DNA from: Nevskia sp.
GTDB taxonomy: Bacteria > Pseudomonadota > Gammaproteobacteria > Nevskiales > Nevskiaceae
Direction: 5' to 3'
NCBI RefSeq assembly: GCF_021732705.1
Contig: NZ_JAKFUM010000003.1
Location: 450,934 to 514,933 of the forward strand
Length of the DNA: 64,000 nucleotides
Shown: positions 52,681-61,993 of the stretch, piece after piece
Numbering within the stretch: position 1 is the first letter of the stretch
Layout: each line of letters starts with the position of its first letter
Notes under the pieces: generated by a model
The model's database searches: none
Told to the model about the DNA's origin: nothing
What the model saw: only the letters and a program-made list of their open reading frames with translations
Position numbers and translations under genes: made by a program

Positions 52681-55149
52681 TCACGACGCCGCCGGAATCT
52701 CGACGCTTTCGCCAAGCAGCGCGTTGTGCCGCAGCGCGAAACGCGGCTTGACCCACCAGACCAGCAGCGGCAGCACCACCAGCGACAGCACCATGTTGAT
52801 CGCCATGATCGCGATCAGCAGCAGTCCCATGTCGGCGACGAATTTCAGGCCGGACATCAGGTACCACGGCGCGATGCCGAGGGCCATGATCGTGGCGGTG
52901 AAGGTGATCGCCTTCCCGGTGGTCTGCAGCGCCGCAGTGATCGCGGCCTGCCAGTCGCGATCCGAATGGCCGCCGCGGGCCTGCAGTTCCTCGCAGATGC
53001 GCGACATCAGATAGATGCCGTAGTCGATGCCGACGCCGACTCCAATCGCTGCGACGATCATCGAGTTGACATCGAGCCCGACGCCGAGCAGGTGCATCGC
53101 CGCGATCAGTGCCTCGTTCGCGAGATTCACCGGGATGATCAGCAGCACGCCCGCCACCATCGAGCGATACGCGAGGCTGCACAGCACGAAGATCATCAGG
53201 TTCACCGCCAGCACCACCAGCACGTGGTAGCGCTCGACCACCCGGTTGACCGCTTCCTGCAGCGCGATGGTGCCGGTGCCGAGGCGCACGGTGAATTCAG
53301 GATGATCGACGCCGACATCGGCCACGGCCTTGCCGGCCGCCTTCAACGCGGCATTGACCGTTTCCTGCTTGTTGTCCGGGTACCACAGCGAGACCGTCGA
53401 GTGCTGCAGGCCCGAGTCGACGACATGGCCGAAGTTCTTCGAGCTCGAGCCCATCATCGCGCCGACGGCGGCGGCGCTGATCGCGCGTTCGCGGGCATCC
53501 AGTGGCAGCCACTTCGGGTTGCCGCCATTGAACAGCCGGCTGGCTTCGCTGAGGTAGTCGGCGAAGGCCAGCGTGGCGCGTGGCGGGGCCTCGCCATGCT
53601 CCAGCAGCGACTGCAGCCGGATCTCGGTCAGGATCGTGTCGACCCGCTGGCCGGTCCAGTCCGGGCGGGTCGGGTCCTTCGCTTCCAGCACGATTTCCAG
53701 CGTGTTGACGCCGGGGAAGTTGGCGTTGATCGCGCGAACTGCGGCGTTGAACTCGGAGTGGTCCCACAGCAGGTTCGTGCCTTCGACCGGATTGCCGATG
53801 CGGATGCGCGACGCGGTGGCGACGATCGCGACCGACGCCAGCACGACCACCGCCGTGGTCCGCATCGCCGCACGGCCCGTGACCTGCGCGGCGATGCCGG
53901 CGAGCAGCGCCTGCAGGCGACGATGCACGCCGCCACTGTGCTGGCGATCGCGGCCGATCAGCCGTTCCACGTTCTTCGGTGGTGGCAAGGTGGCCAGCAG
54001 CAGCGAGATCAGCACGACGCCGGTCGGGATCAGCCAGACCGCCCACATGCCGCAGAAGATGGCGTGTCGCACCATCGCCGGAATCGGTGCGGCCATCACC
54101 ACGACGATGCCGAGAATGTCGGTCAGGATGCCGAGCACGCTCGGCGCGAGCATCACGCTCATGGTCAACTCGGCCGCTTTCCGGCGATGCTCGGGCTGCC
54201 CGCCGAGCTGGGCATAGACCTCGTAGTAGCGCTCGGTGAACTGCACGCTGTGCGAGAACGAGCGCGCCGTCAGCAGCAACGGCACGACCATCAGCAGCGG
54301 CTCGATCGAGATGTCGAGCCAGCCGACGAGGCCGAAGGCCCAGATGCCGGCGACGGTGCTGGTGATGATCGGCGTCAGCACGCCGACGACATTGCGCATG
54401 TACAACGCAAGGGCGGCAACGAACAGCACCATGGTCACGGCGAAGATGCCGAGCATCTGCCAGACATAGCGGTAGACCCAGCCGAACAGCACCGGCTGGC
54501 CGGTGAGATGGACCTCGTGATGCGCGTCGCGCGCGGCTTCCACCAGCTTCTGCACGTGTTCGAACGCGGTGCCGTAATCGACGCGCTCCTCGATGAACGT
54601 GGCCATGACGATGGCGGCGCTGTCGTCGCGCGAGATCAGGAATTCGCGCACCTTCGGCGCGCGGTCGACGTGCAGCCGGAAGTCGGCGAGTTCCTCCGGC
54701 GTGGTCGGCGGGTGATCCGACATCAGCGGCCGCATGTCGATCCCGCCCGGCGTGGCTTCGGAATAGCGCGCCTTCTCGGTCGTGATCGACAGGATCTGGT
54801 CGTGGTCGACGCCGGGGGCGAGGTCGATGTCGCGCGTCATCTGCCAGACCTTGGCCAGCGTCTCGGCGTTGTAGATCGTCGGCCGGGCATCGGCCGATCC
54901 GGGCGCGACATCGGTGCGCCGGATCATCACCATCATCGTCAGCGGGCTGCCGAAGTTCGGGTGATCCCGGAACACCTGCACGAACGGATCGTCGGTCGGC
55001 AGCAGGTCCGAGAAGATGGTCTGCAGCTTGACCTTCGGCAGGCCGGCGGCGAAGAACGCCGTGATCAGCGCGAACAGCAGGTACGACAGCCCGCGATGGG
55101 CCAGAACGAACATCGCGAGCCGCGCCCGCAGCGAGTAGGGACCAGCCAT
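52681..55149 (-). CDS. MMPL/RND-superfamily transporter
   Basis: 822 residues with two repeats, each of one TM helix, a large extracytoplasmic loop and a bundle of five TM helices, giving about 12 in all. LSYLLFALITAFFAAGLPKV is the first TM, VVMAAPIPAMVRHAIFCGMW and MIVAAIGVGVGIDYGIYLMS are core helices; the latter carries the Gly-rich GxxxDY proton-relay pattern of MMPL-type exporters. Such proteins (predicted RND exporters with DUF1329 neighbours) are usually linked to hydrophobic substrates such as lipids, sterols or aromatics. It is the last gene of the leftward block. Confidence 0.88.
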   Translation of the reverse strand: MAGPYSLRARLAMFVLAHRGLSYLLFALITAFFAAGLPKVKLQTIFSDLLPTDDPFVQVFRDHPNFGSPLTMMVMIRRTDVAPGSADARPTIYNAETLAKVWQMTRDIDLAPGVDHDQILSITTEKARYSEATPGGIDMRPLMSDHPPTTPEELADFRLHVDRAPKVREFLISRDDSAAIVMATFIEERVDYGTAFEHVQKLVEAARDAHHEVHLTGQPVLFGWVYRYVWQMLGIFAVTMVLFVAALALYMRNVVGVLTPIITSTVAGIWAFGLVGWLDISIEPLLMVVPLLLTARSFSHSVQFTERYYEVYAQLGGQPEHRRKAAELTMSVMLAPSVLGILTDILGIVVVMAAPIPAMVRHAIFCGMWAVWLIPTGVVLISLLLATLPPPKNVERLIGRDRQHSGGVHRRLQALLAGIAAQVTGRAAMRTTAVVVLASVAIVATASRIRIGNPVEGTNLLWDHSEFNAAVRAINANFPGVNTLEIVLEAKDPTRPDWTGQRVDTILTEIRLQSLLEHGEAPPRATLAFADYLSEASRLFNGGNPKWLPLDARERAISAAAVGAMMGSSSKNFGHVVDSGLQHSTVSLWYPDNKQETVNAALKAAGKAVADVGVDHPEFTVRLGTGTIALQEAVNRVVERYHVLVVLAVNLMIFVLCSLAYRSMVAGVLLIIPVNLANEALIAAMHLLGVGLDVNSMIVAAIGVGVGIDYGIYLMSRICEELQARGGHSDRDWQAAITAALQTTGKAITFTATIMALGIAPWYLMSGLKFVADMGLLLIAIMAINMVLSLVVLPLLVWWVKPRFALRHNALLGESVEIPAAS

Positions 55150-55238
55150 GCCTGTCAGCTACCGGAAATCAGGAGATCGTCAGTGACGACCGTGGCGCGC
55201 CGGCGACACGGTCGTCCACCCGGGGCGCGCGGTGCGCG

Positions 55239-56621
55239 TCAGCTGGCGCCGAGCCGCTGCAGCGCACTCTGCGTCAGATACTTGTCGTACATCTTCGGGT
55301 CGTTGGCGCCGCTCATGTGCTGGCCTTCGACCGCGCGTACCTGCTGGATGCGGGTGACGCTGTTGCTCTGGATGTCGCTCGACGTGACATGGGCCCAGCT
55401 CCAGTACGGATGCTTGCCGTCCATCACCGCCTTGCCGCCGCCTTCGTACAGCGAGTACGCGCCGTCGAACGAGCGGAACGGCTTGCCGTTGCGATCGAAC
55501 GTGACCATGCCGATGACGACCTGGTTGCGGGCATCGAACCAGACCCGCTTCTTCGAGATCGGCGCGCGCGGAAAGCCGGTCGGCTCGGCTTCGACGATGA
55601 TCGCTTCCGGCACCAGCTGCACCGTGGAATCCCAGAAGCTCTTGCCTTTCTTGCCGCCGTGGGTGGTGTGTTCCCAGTTGTCGTCGGCGTAGTTCCAGCT
55701 GTCCGACAGGCCGGCGAGGAACGGTCCGCGGCCAACGATCTTGTAGTTGCCCCAGGTGTAGAGCGGATCGCCCGCGGCCCAGGCATCGGACAGGTACAGC
55801 GTCAGGCCGGGCACCAGCGGTTCGAAGCGCTGGTTGGTCGGGAACTGGCGCACGCGGCGGAACTCCGGCACGTAGCCGTAGAGCTGCGGAAACGTCGAGT
55901 GATCGTAGTCCCAGATGTTCAGGAACGAGGTGCCGCGGAAGGCCTGCGGCGTCAGGAAGAACACCGACTGGAAGCGCAGCTTGTCCTTGTGCGCGGGCCA
56001 GTACGGCTTCGGCTCCATCGACACGCGGGCGACCGGCGACATCTCGGCCCAGCCGCCGGAATAGTTGAAGCGCTCGCCGCCGTCGGAATCGGTGGTGGCC
56101 AGCTTCATCGCGTAGAACGAGGCATCGTGCCGGCCCCAGTTCAGCGTCTGCGCGGCGAACAGTTCGACGCCGGTCTTCGGGTCCGGAAACGGGTTGCCGC
56201 CGATCCAGGGCCCGCCATCGGCCTTGTTGATGACGTTGCCGCGGGCATCGAACCCGGCCTTGCCGCTGTTGCGCAGCGTGGCCTCGACGTATTCCCACGG
56301 CGACAGCCGCATGATGTCGGTCGTGGTCTTGACGATCTTCTGCTTGCGGCCCTGCTTCAGAATCTGCTCGTAGCGCACCGGCTCGATCAGATCCTTCACC
56401 GCCTCGACGTTCGAGGCGTCGATCATGTCGCCGGTCTTGATCCGGCCCTTGGTGTAGTTCTCGATCGACAGCAGCTCGTCCGGGTAGGCCTTGCTGACAT
56501 CGCCGGTGGCGGCCATGACCTCGGCCAGCGGTGCCAGCACGCCGGTGCTGAGCACGCCGGTGGCCGCGTCCTGCAGGAACTTGCGGCGGGAATAGCCGCG
56601 GTCGTATCGGATGAGCTTCAT
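55239..56621 (-). CDS. DUF1329 family protein with Tat signal
   Basis: 460 residues. The N terminus MKLIRYDRGYSRRKFLQDAA has a twin-arginine motif (SRRKFLQ) followed by a hydrophobic stretch, so export by Tat is likely. The rest is DUF1329-like (YRYEQILKQGRKQKIVKTTT, LSPWEYVEATLRNSGKAG, FNYSGGWAEMSPVARVSMEP, PRAPISKKRVWFDARNQVVI). DUF1329 proteins resemble outer-membrane lipoprotein-carrier (LolA-like) folds and often accompany RND exporters and FadL-like porins. The function is not proven. The gene is 89 bases upstream of the RND gene. Confidence 0.85.
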   Translation of the reverse strand: MKLIRYDRGYSRRKFLQDAATGVLSTGVLAPLAEVMAATGDVSKAYPDELLSIENYTKGRIKTGDMIDASNVEAVKDLIEPVRYEQILKQGRKQKIVKTTTDIMRLSPWEYVEATLRNSGKAGFDARGNVINKADGGPWIGGNPFPDPKTGVELFAAQTLNWGRHDASFYAMKLATTDSDGGERFNYSGGWAEMSPVARVSMEPKPYWPAHKDKLRFQSVFFLTPQAFRGTSFLNIWDYDHSTFPQLYGYVPEFRRVRQFPTNQRFEPLVPGLTLYLSDAWAAGDPLYTWGNYKIVGRGPFLAGLSDSWNYADDNWEHTTHGGKKGKSFWDSTVQLVPEAIIVEAEPTGFPRAPISKKRVWFDARNQVVIGMVTFDRNGKPFRSFDGAYSLYEGGGKAVMDGKHPYWSWAHVTSSDIQSNSVTRIQQVRAVEGQHMSGANDPKMYDKYLTQSALQRLGAS

Positions 56622-56686
56622 TCGGAGTTCTCCTCGTTCAGATGAGCTGCGGCTTTTCGGGTGTCGGTGTCAGCGGCTTCGGGCGG

Positions 56687-57904
56687 TCACAAGTGGAGGT
56701 AGCCATCGACATCCATCGTGGCGGTGATGCCGGTATGCAGCCAGCCGTGACGCAGCACGGCGGCGGTTTCGTCGGGCTGATCGAGATAGCCGAGCATCAC
56801 CGTCGGGCCGCGCGCCACCAGCTCGCCGGCGACGCCGCGCGGCAGCTCTTGGCCCCGGTCATCGATGATCCGCAGCTCGACCTGGCTGAGCGCGCGGCCG
56901 GCCGAGCGCTGGGCATCGCTGCCGCGCCAGTTCGGGCCATGGCGCGAGGCCGGCAGCACGGCGGCGAGCCCGGACAGCTCGACGATCGACAGCACATGGA
57001 ACAGGCCGGTATTCGGCAGCCGGTCGTTCAGTTGCGCGATCAGGCTTTCCGGCAGCGTCGGCCCGACATAGGTGATCCGCCGCAGACTCGACAGCGGACT
57101 CCAGTCGTCGCCGGCATGCGCCAGCAGCTGCCGGAACAGCAAGGTGGTCAGTGCCAGATCGGTCACGCCGTGGTCGTAGATCGCGTCGTGGATCGCCGCG
57201 GCCTCGAAGCGCTCGATGAACACTTGCGCTGCGGCACGGTTGACCAGTCCCGCCGTGATCAGGCCGTGCGTGGAACTGCCCGACGGCAGCGCGACGAGGC
57301 CGATCGCTTCATCGGCGAATGCGCCTTCGGCAGCGTGCAGCAGGCTCGCGGCGCAGACATTGCGATGCGACAGCTGCACGGCGCTGGCGTCGCCGGCGAG
57401 CGCGCTGGCGAAGTAGACGATCAGCGGCGCATCGCCGCCGGTGTCGCTGTCGGCAATCGGATCGGCATCGATCACCAGCTGCTCCTGCGACTTCGCCAGT
57501 TCCGGCAGCGCGCCCTGACCATTGAAGATCAGCACGCGGACGAACGGGCAGTGGTCGATCAGGGCATCGGCGTGTTCGAGCGCGGCGTCATCGATGATCG
57601 CCGCGACGGCCTGCAGGCGATTCATTCGCTGCACCAGCGCTTCCAGCGGCAGCGTCGGCAGGATCGGCGCCGCCACGGCGCCGGCCCAGGCCAGCGCGTA
57701 CTGCGCTTCGAGCTGGCGATCATTCGCGTGTCCGACGAGCGCGACGACATCGCCCGGCTTGATGCCGAGTTCGAGCAGGCCGCTGGCGAGGCAGGCCACG
57801 CGGCTTTCAAGCTGGCGGTAGGTCTTGCCGCGCTCGCGATGGATGATCGCCATGCCGTTCGGGCGTTGCTGGGCGGCGCGGCGGAGGCTGCTGGTGAATT
57901 GCAT
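56687..57904 (-). CDS. AMP-binding (adenylate-forming) protein without C-terminal lid
   Basis: 405 residues. The N-terminal and core part of an acyl-CoA ligase fold is present (KTYRQLESRVACLASGLLEL, GIKPGDVVALVGHANDRQLE, LIVYFASALAGDASAVQLSH, ARGPTVMLGYLDQPDETAAV, then GWLHTGITATMDVDGYLHL). It stops just where the hinge motif GRxKD would come, and the 65 bases after the stop hold no continuation in any frame. The P-loop-like A3 motif is also altered (no SGTTGxPK). It may therefore adenylate at most, or be a degraded or regulatory paralogue. Full-length ligases have about 500-550 residues. Confidence 0.8.
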   Translation of the reverse strand: MQFTSSLRRAAQQRPNGMAIIHRERGKTYRQLESRVACLASGLLELGIKPGDVVALVGHANDRQLEAQYALAWAGAVAAPILPTLPLEALVQRMNRLQAVAAIIDDAALEHADALIDHCPFVRVLIFNGQGALPELAKSQEQLVIDADPIADSDTGGDAPLIVYFASALAGDASAVQLSHRNVCAASLLHAAEGAFADEAIGLVALPSGSSTHGLITAGLVNRAAAQVFIERFEAAAIHDAIYDHGVTDLALTTLLFRQLLAHAGDDWSPLSSLRRITYVGPTLPESLIAQLNDRLPNTGLFHVLSIVELSGLAAVLPASRHGPNWRGSDAQRSAGRALSQVELRIIDDRGQELPRGVAGELVARGPTVMLGYLDQPDETAAVLRHGWLHTGITATMDVDGYLHL

Positions 57905-57970
57905 GGAGTTGGGGCAGGGTTCAGGGACGCGAACGATAACGCCAGCGGACGGCCGACTGGCGCGCGCCGT

Positions 57971-59551
57971 TCAGCGGCCTGCGCTTCGGCCGCTGGCCAC
58001 GGCCAGCGGCACGGCGTCGTCGCGGCCGGCATCCGCTGCCTGCTTGGTCGATGGCGAACCCGGCGGCGGCAGATCCAGCGGCATGAATGCCGACTGCATC
58101 AGGAACGGCTCGTCGAAATGGCGGCGGCCGATGTAGTCCATCGGCAGGTGCGACAGATGCCGCAGGCTGCCCGGACGCGTGATGCCGCTGGCCAGCCGCC
58201 AGCCTGGAGCGTCGCTTTCGGTGCCGGCGATCAGGCCGTCGAGCTGGAACGGGCTGCGCGTGCCGCCGCTCGGCAGCGGCAGCGTGTAGAGATCCTCATA
58301 GCGCTTCAGCGTGTACTGCCGCGGCGTTGCCGGGCTGCCGACGCTGACTTCCGTGCCGGCGGCGCCGACCCGGCGCACGCCGCCGTGCACGGCATCGAGC
58401 ATCAGCAGTGCCTGCGGCGGCGCCAGACCATCCTGCGGAAAGAATGCCGGCTGCTCGTCGGCGGGGGCCGCCGCGCTGGCGGGCTTGCGGGCGAGCCGCT
58501 GCTGCACCGGGAACCAGAAATGATCGCGGCCGGAGGCGCGCAGGCTTTCGTAGGCCAGCGGCTTCAGGTGGTCGTCCAGGGTCACGCGCCACACGAGGCC
58601 GTCGACCGGTGCCGTGCCGCTTGCCGCGTTCGGCGTGCGGAACCAGAAGAAGTAGTTGACCTGCACCAGATTCAGCGGCCCGAGCCGAGTGAAGCCGATC
58701 TGGTAGTTGACCTCGGGCTTCGTGGTATCGACATCCAGACCCTGCGCGGTCCACATCGGCGCGCCGAGCTGACGCCGCGTGGCATCGGCAGTGGTCAGCA
58801 CCTGCGGCGCATTGGCTTCGGCCAGCGCTCGCCAGGTCGAGTCGACGAAGCCGGGCAGGCCGAACTCGTCCGGGTAGGAGTCGTACATCGACTTCGGGAT
58901 CAGCGTGAGGTCTTCGACCTCGGCCACCTGCCAGCGCACCGCCGGCGTGTTGTCGAGCAGGGCCGCGGCCGGCTTCGCGAATTCGGCACGGACCAGGCGC
59001 TCGTGGTCGGCGATGTCGGCGCGCAGCAGCGGCTTGGTCAGCGCATAGAAACCCCAGGTGCGGGCCTTGTCCGAGTAGTCGTCCGGTGGCACCGCCAGTT
59101 GCTTGACCAGCGCGACGTTGTCCGGATTCTCGAGTTCCAGGCCGGCCAGACCGCGGCCGCAGTTCAGGAATTCGAAGCGCAGGATCGCGGCTTCCTGCTG
59201 GCTCAGGCCGAGGTTCTGGTATTCGAACTCGCGCGCTTCCTGATCGAACTCGCGCATCCGGCGAATCCAGCCGTTGAGCACGCCGAAGTCTTCGGTATCG
59301 TCGCGGAACGACGCGGTCAGGCGGTCGGTGCGCAGGTACGGGAAGCCCGGCACGCGATGGAACGCGGTGTCGCGGACCCCGGCAGCGTCGATCCTCGCGT
59401 CGATCTCGGCATAGCGATCGCGGCAGGACTTCAGCTCCTTGTAGAAGCCGGTGATCTCGACCAGCGTCGGCTTCGGCGGTGGCGCGGCCGTGCATCCGAT
59501 TCCTGCCAGCCACACGGCCACGGTCGTGGCCACGACAGCGCGCTGCTTCAT
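57971..59551 (-). CDS. secreted orphan protein, family not recognised
   Basis: 526 residues. The N terminus MKQRAVVATTVAVWLAGIGC is a signal sequence; the Cys might be a lipid site but the lipobox (AGIGC) is imperfect. The mature protein is mostly soluble with no family motif I know. Segments include FYKELKSCRDRYAEIDARID, RVPGFPYLRTDRLTASFRDD, YQIGFTRLGPLNLVQVNYFF, WFRTPNAASGTAP and LPMDYIGRRHFDEPF. It lies in the leftward block between a second secreted protein and the truncated ligase, so a role in uptake or export of the hydrophobic substrate is a guess. Confidence 0.7.
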   Translation of the reverse strand: MKQRAVVATTVAVWLAGIGCTAAPPPKPTLVEITGFYKELKSCRDRYAEIDARIDAAGVRDTAFHRVPGFPYLRTDRLTASFRDDTEDFGVLNGWIRRMREFDQEAREFEYQNLGLSQQEAAILRFEFLNCGRGLAGLELENPDNVALVKQLAVPPDDYSDKARTWGFYALTKPLLRADIADHERLVRAEFAKPAAALLDNTPAVRWQVAEVEDLTLIPKSMYDSYPDEFGLPGFVDSTWRALAEANAPQVLTTADATRRQLGAPMWTAQGLDVDTTKPEVNYQIGFTRLGPLNLVQVNYFFWFRTPNAASGTAPVDGLVWRVTLDDHLKPLAYESLRASGRDHFWFPVQQRLARKPASAAAPADEQPAFFPQDGLAPPQALLMLDAVHGGVRRVGAAGTEVSVGSPATPRQYTLKRYEDLYTLPLPSGGTRSPFQLDGLIAGTESDAPGWRLASGITRPGSLRHLSHLPMDYIGRRHFDEPFLMQSAFMPLDLPPPGSPSTKQAADAGRDDAVPLAVASGRSAGR

Positions 59552-59596
59552 GCTCCAGCCCCTCGCAATGACGAATTCTGGCCGGTCAGGCCGGCA

Positions 59597-60622
59597 TCAT
59601 GGCGCTGGCCGGGCCGGGGCCGCGGGCAGCGCTGAAAAACTCCACGACAGCGTGACCTTGGCGGTGCCGGTAAACAAGCCCAGCCAGGTCGAATTTGCGT
59701 TCAGCGGCAGGCTCAGCGGCAAGGTGGCGCTGGCGGTGCCGCGCTCCGGGGCCTGACGCAGGGTCGCGGTGATCCATTCCAGCGCGGCCGTCGGCATCGG
59801 CTGGGGTTCGGTGGTGCGCGAGGTGTGGCCGCTCTCGGTGAATTCGGTCACGCCGACCGGCGACGGAATGTGGACGTTCTCGACCAGCAGGCCGCGCACC
59901 TTGTCGGCGGTATCGAGCACGACGGTGAAGTGATCGCACAGCGGCAGGCCGTCCGAGGCATCGACGGTATCGGCTTCGCGCCGTTCGCTGAACGGCACGA
60001 ACTTGTCGCTGGTCTTGTTGTAGCGCACGCCGTCGATCGCCAGCTTCAGCGTCACCCGCGAGCGGCTGGTGCAGCCCTTGAACGGCAGGAAGTACAGGTA
60101 CTGGCCGGGTTCGGGATCTTCCTCCAGCGCTTCCGGGTAATCGCGCGCGGCGAGGATCGCGGCGTACTGCAGGTTGGTGTCGCGGTTGCAGATCGCATCG
60201 CCCTTGCAGCCGTAGATGGCTTCCTGAAAGCGCTTGTCGAAGGCTTTCTGTTCGGCCTCGGTTTCCGGCAGCACCAGCTTGCCGCCCTTGGCTTCGATGC
60301 TGCGTTTCGCCTGTCGCGCCAGATGGATGGTCTTCGCTTCGAGGCGTTCGTTCAGATCGTGTGCCAGCAGGTTGCGCACTTCCCGGCGGCCGTCGGAGCG
60401 CAGGTCCAGGGTCAACTCGTAGCGCTGCGTGGTGCTGCCCTTCGAATACTGATCCCCCGGGTACTTCGGATCGTTCTTCTTCCAGGTCTGGGTCGCCTCG
60501 ACGGTGGCGACCAGGTGCAGGCGTCGATCGATCGGCGCAGCGTCGGCCGCGGTCGAGATGAACGTCGCAAGCGCCATCGCGACGGCGGCGACGGTCCATC
60601 GTGCGGGCAGGCAGTTCGGCAT
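59597..60622 (-). CDS. secreted orphan protein with conserved cysteines
   Basis: 341 residues from the ATG at 60622, chosen because a signal peptide (MPNCLPARWTVAAVAMALAT, cleavage near ADA) starts there; the frame is open further upstream without sense. The mature part has Cys pairs in YGCKGDAICNRD, FKGCTSRSR and PLCDHF, suggesting disulphides, and mixed beta segments (LVATVEATQTWKKND, LPLNANSTWLGLFTGTAKVT). No family recognised. It is 22 bases from the FadL-type gene on the same strand. Confidence 0.7.
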   Translation of the reverse strand: MPNCLPARWTVAAVAMALATFISTAADAAPIDRRLHLVATVEATQTWKKNDPKYPGDQYSKGSTTQRYELTLDLRSDGRREVRNLLAHDLNERLEAKTIHLARQAKRSIEAKGGKLVLPETEAEQKAFDKRFQEAIYGCKGDAICNRDTNLQYAAILAARDYPEALEEDPEPGQYLYFLPFKGCTSRSRVTLKLAIDGVRYNKTSDKFVPFSERREADTVDASDGLPLCDHFTVVLDTADKVRGLLVENVHIPSPVGVTEFTESGHTSRTTEPQPMPTAALEWITATLRQAPERGTASATLPLSLPLNANSTWLGLFTGTAKVTLSWSFSALPAAPARPAP

Positions 60623-60644
60623 CGATCGCGCTCCGGTCACACCG

Positions 60645-61925
60645 CTATCGGGTTGCGCCGAAGCGGCGTCCGTACGACAGCCCGGCGCTGATGCCGCGGA
60701 AGCGGACATCGGCTTCGCCGCCGCCGAGCGCCGCGGGAATCGAGTTCTGGCCATGGCGGATGTTGCGGTCGGTACTGGTGGCATAACCGGTGATCTCGGA
60801 GACCGCGTTCAGGGCATAGGTGAAGCCGCCGGTGAAATGCAGCTTCGGCGTGGCCGGCGCCAGCCCGCTGAACAGCGTCTGCGAGCGCGGGATGACCTGC
60901 GTGGCGTAGCTGAAGCCGGCGATCAGGTTCAGCGACGGAATGATCCGGTGGCTGACGCCGAGCTTGTAGACGTTCTGGTCGCTCCAGCCGAAGCCCGGAC
61001 CATTGGTCGAGCCGAGCGGCCGGCCCTGAAACACGAGATCGATGCGATTGCCGAAGCCGTGGCTGTCGCCGTACGCGAAGTGCTGGTATTCGACCGCAAT
61101 GCGCCAGTCCTTTGCCGGCGTGAGCTGCAGTGCGCCGCCGAAGATCACCGGCAGTTCCAGCCGCCCCTGATCCGGCAGCAGGCCGCGGTACTGCTCGATG
61201 CGCTGGGTCCAGGTCTTCGAACGGTACGACAGCGCGCCGCTGAGCCACGGCGTCAACGTGCCGGTCCAGCCGAGCGTGAAGCTGGTGCCGAAGGCGCTGT
61301 GCTGCCCCTGGTTGCCGATGAACTCAGGCGCTTCCGACAGGGCCGCGAACGGTGCCGTGCCTTCCGTCGACAGGGACTGGTTCTGGACGTTGGCCGACAG
61401 GCCGATCGACTGGCCCTTGACGATTTCATGCGCCAGAACCAGCGAGATGCCGGCGATCTTCAGCGAGTTCAGCGCGGTGGCCGAGCGCGCGGCCACTTCC
61501 GGCGTCTGCGCGAAGCGGGCGTACGGGCTGCGCGGGTAATCCGGGCCCAGGCCGGCCGCGAACGCCGAGGCGCCAAAGGCCCAGCGTGGCGCCAGCGGCA
61601 CGGTGACGCCGAACTGCGGGATCGGAAACAGGCGCTTGCCGTTGGACGGGTAGAAGTCGTCCGGCCCGGCGGCGTTGCCGGTGATGCGCGTGCCGCCTTC
61701 GACGATCAGCAGATTGGAGCCGACATCGAAGCGGCCGCCGAGACCGATCGCAAGCGCCGGGTTGGCGCTGATCGCCGTGCTCTCGTCGGTGCCGATGTAA
61801 CTGACGCCGCCGAAGGCCAGACCCTTGATGCCGGTGCCATGCTCGAACGGGCCGAGCGTCGCCCGCGCGTGGAACGGAACGGCCGCGACCAGCGCGATTG
61901 CCAGGCAACTCAGGCGTCGATTCAT
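60645..61925 (-). CDS. FadL/TodX-type outer-membrane channel (OMPP1)
   Basis: 426 residues. Signal peptide MNRRLSCLAIALVAAVPFHA is followed by the family N terminus with the hatch region (GTGIKGLAFGGVSYIGTDES, TAISANPALAIGLGGRF) and many amphipathic strands ending in DVRFRGISAGLSYGRRF with a terminal aromatic-type strand. FadL-like channels move hydrophobic compounds across the outer membrane by lateral diffusion; TodX, XylN and CymD types serve aromatic degraders. The conserved NPA sequence in SANPALAIG is present. It fits uptake of the substrate of the adjacent catabolic operon. Confidence 0.88.
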   Translation of the reverse strand: MNRRLSCLAIALVAAVPFHARATLGPFEHGTGIKGLAFGGVSYIGTDESTAISANPALAIGLGGRFDVGSNLLIVEGGTRITGNAAGPDDFYPSNGKRLFPIPQFGVTVPLAPRWAFGASAFAAGLGPDYPRSPYARFAQTPEVAARSATALNSLKIAGISLVLAHEIVKGQSIGLSANVQNQSLSTEGTAPFAALSEAPEFIGNQGQHSAFGTSFTLGWTGTLTPWLSGALSYRSKTWTQRIEQYRGLLPDQGRLELPVIFGGALQLTPAKDWRIAVEYQHFAYGDSHGFGNRIDLVFQGRPLGSTNGPGFGWSDQNVYKLGVSHRIIPSLNLIAGFSYATQVIPRSQTLFSGLAPATPKLHFTGGFTYALNAVSEITGYATSTDRNIRHGQNSIPAALGGGEADVRFRGISAGLSYGRRFGATR

Positions 61926-61993
61926 GGTGATCGTTCGAATGATGTGCGACGGATGCGCGTCATCTCCCCATGACGCGTACCCGGAATCCGAGC

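Noticed and set aside
52726..55692. Plus-strand frame of nearly 1000 codons opposite the RND and DUF1329 genes
   Set aside because: His/Arg/Asp-rich antisense shadow crossing two real genes.
56642..59635. Plus-strand frame of nearly 1000 codons opposite the truncated ligase and orphan secreted gene
   Set aside because: Antisense shadow; the minus strand has signal peptides and ligase motifs.
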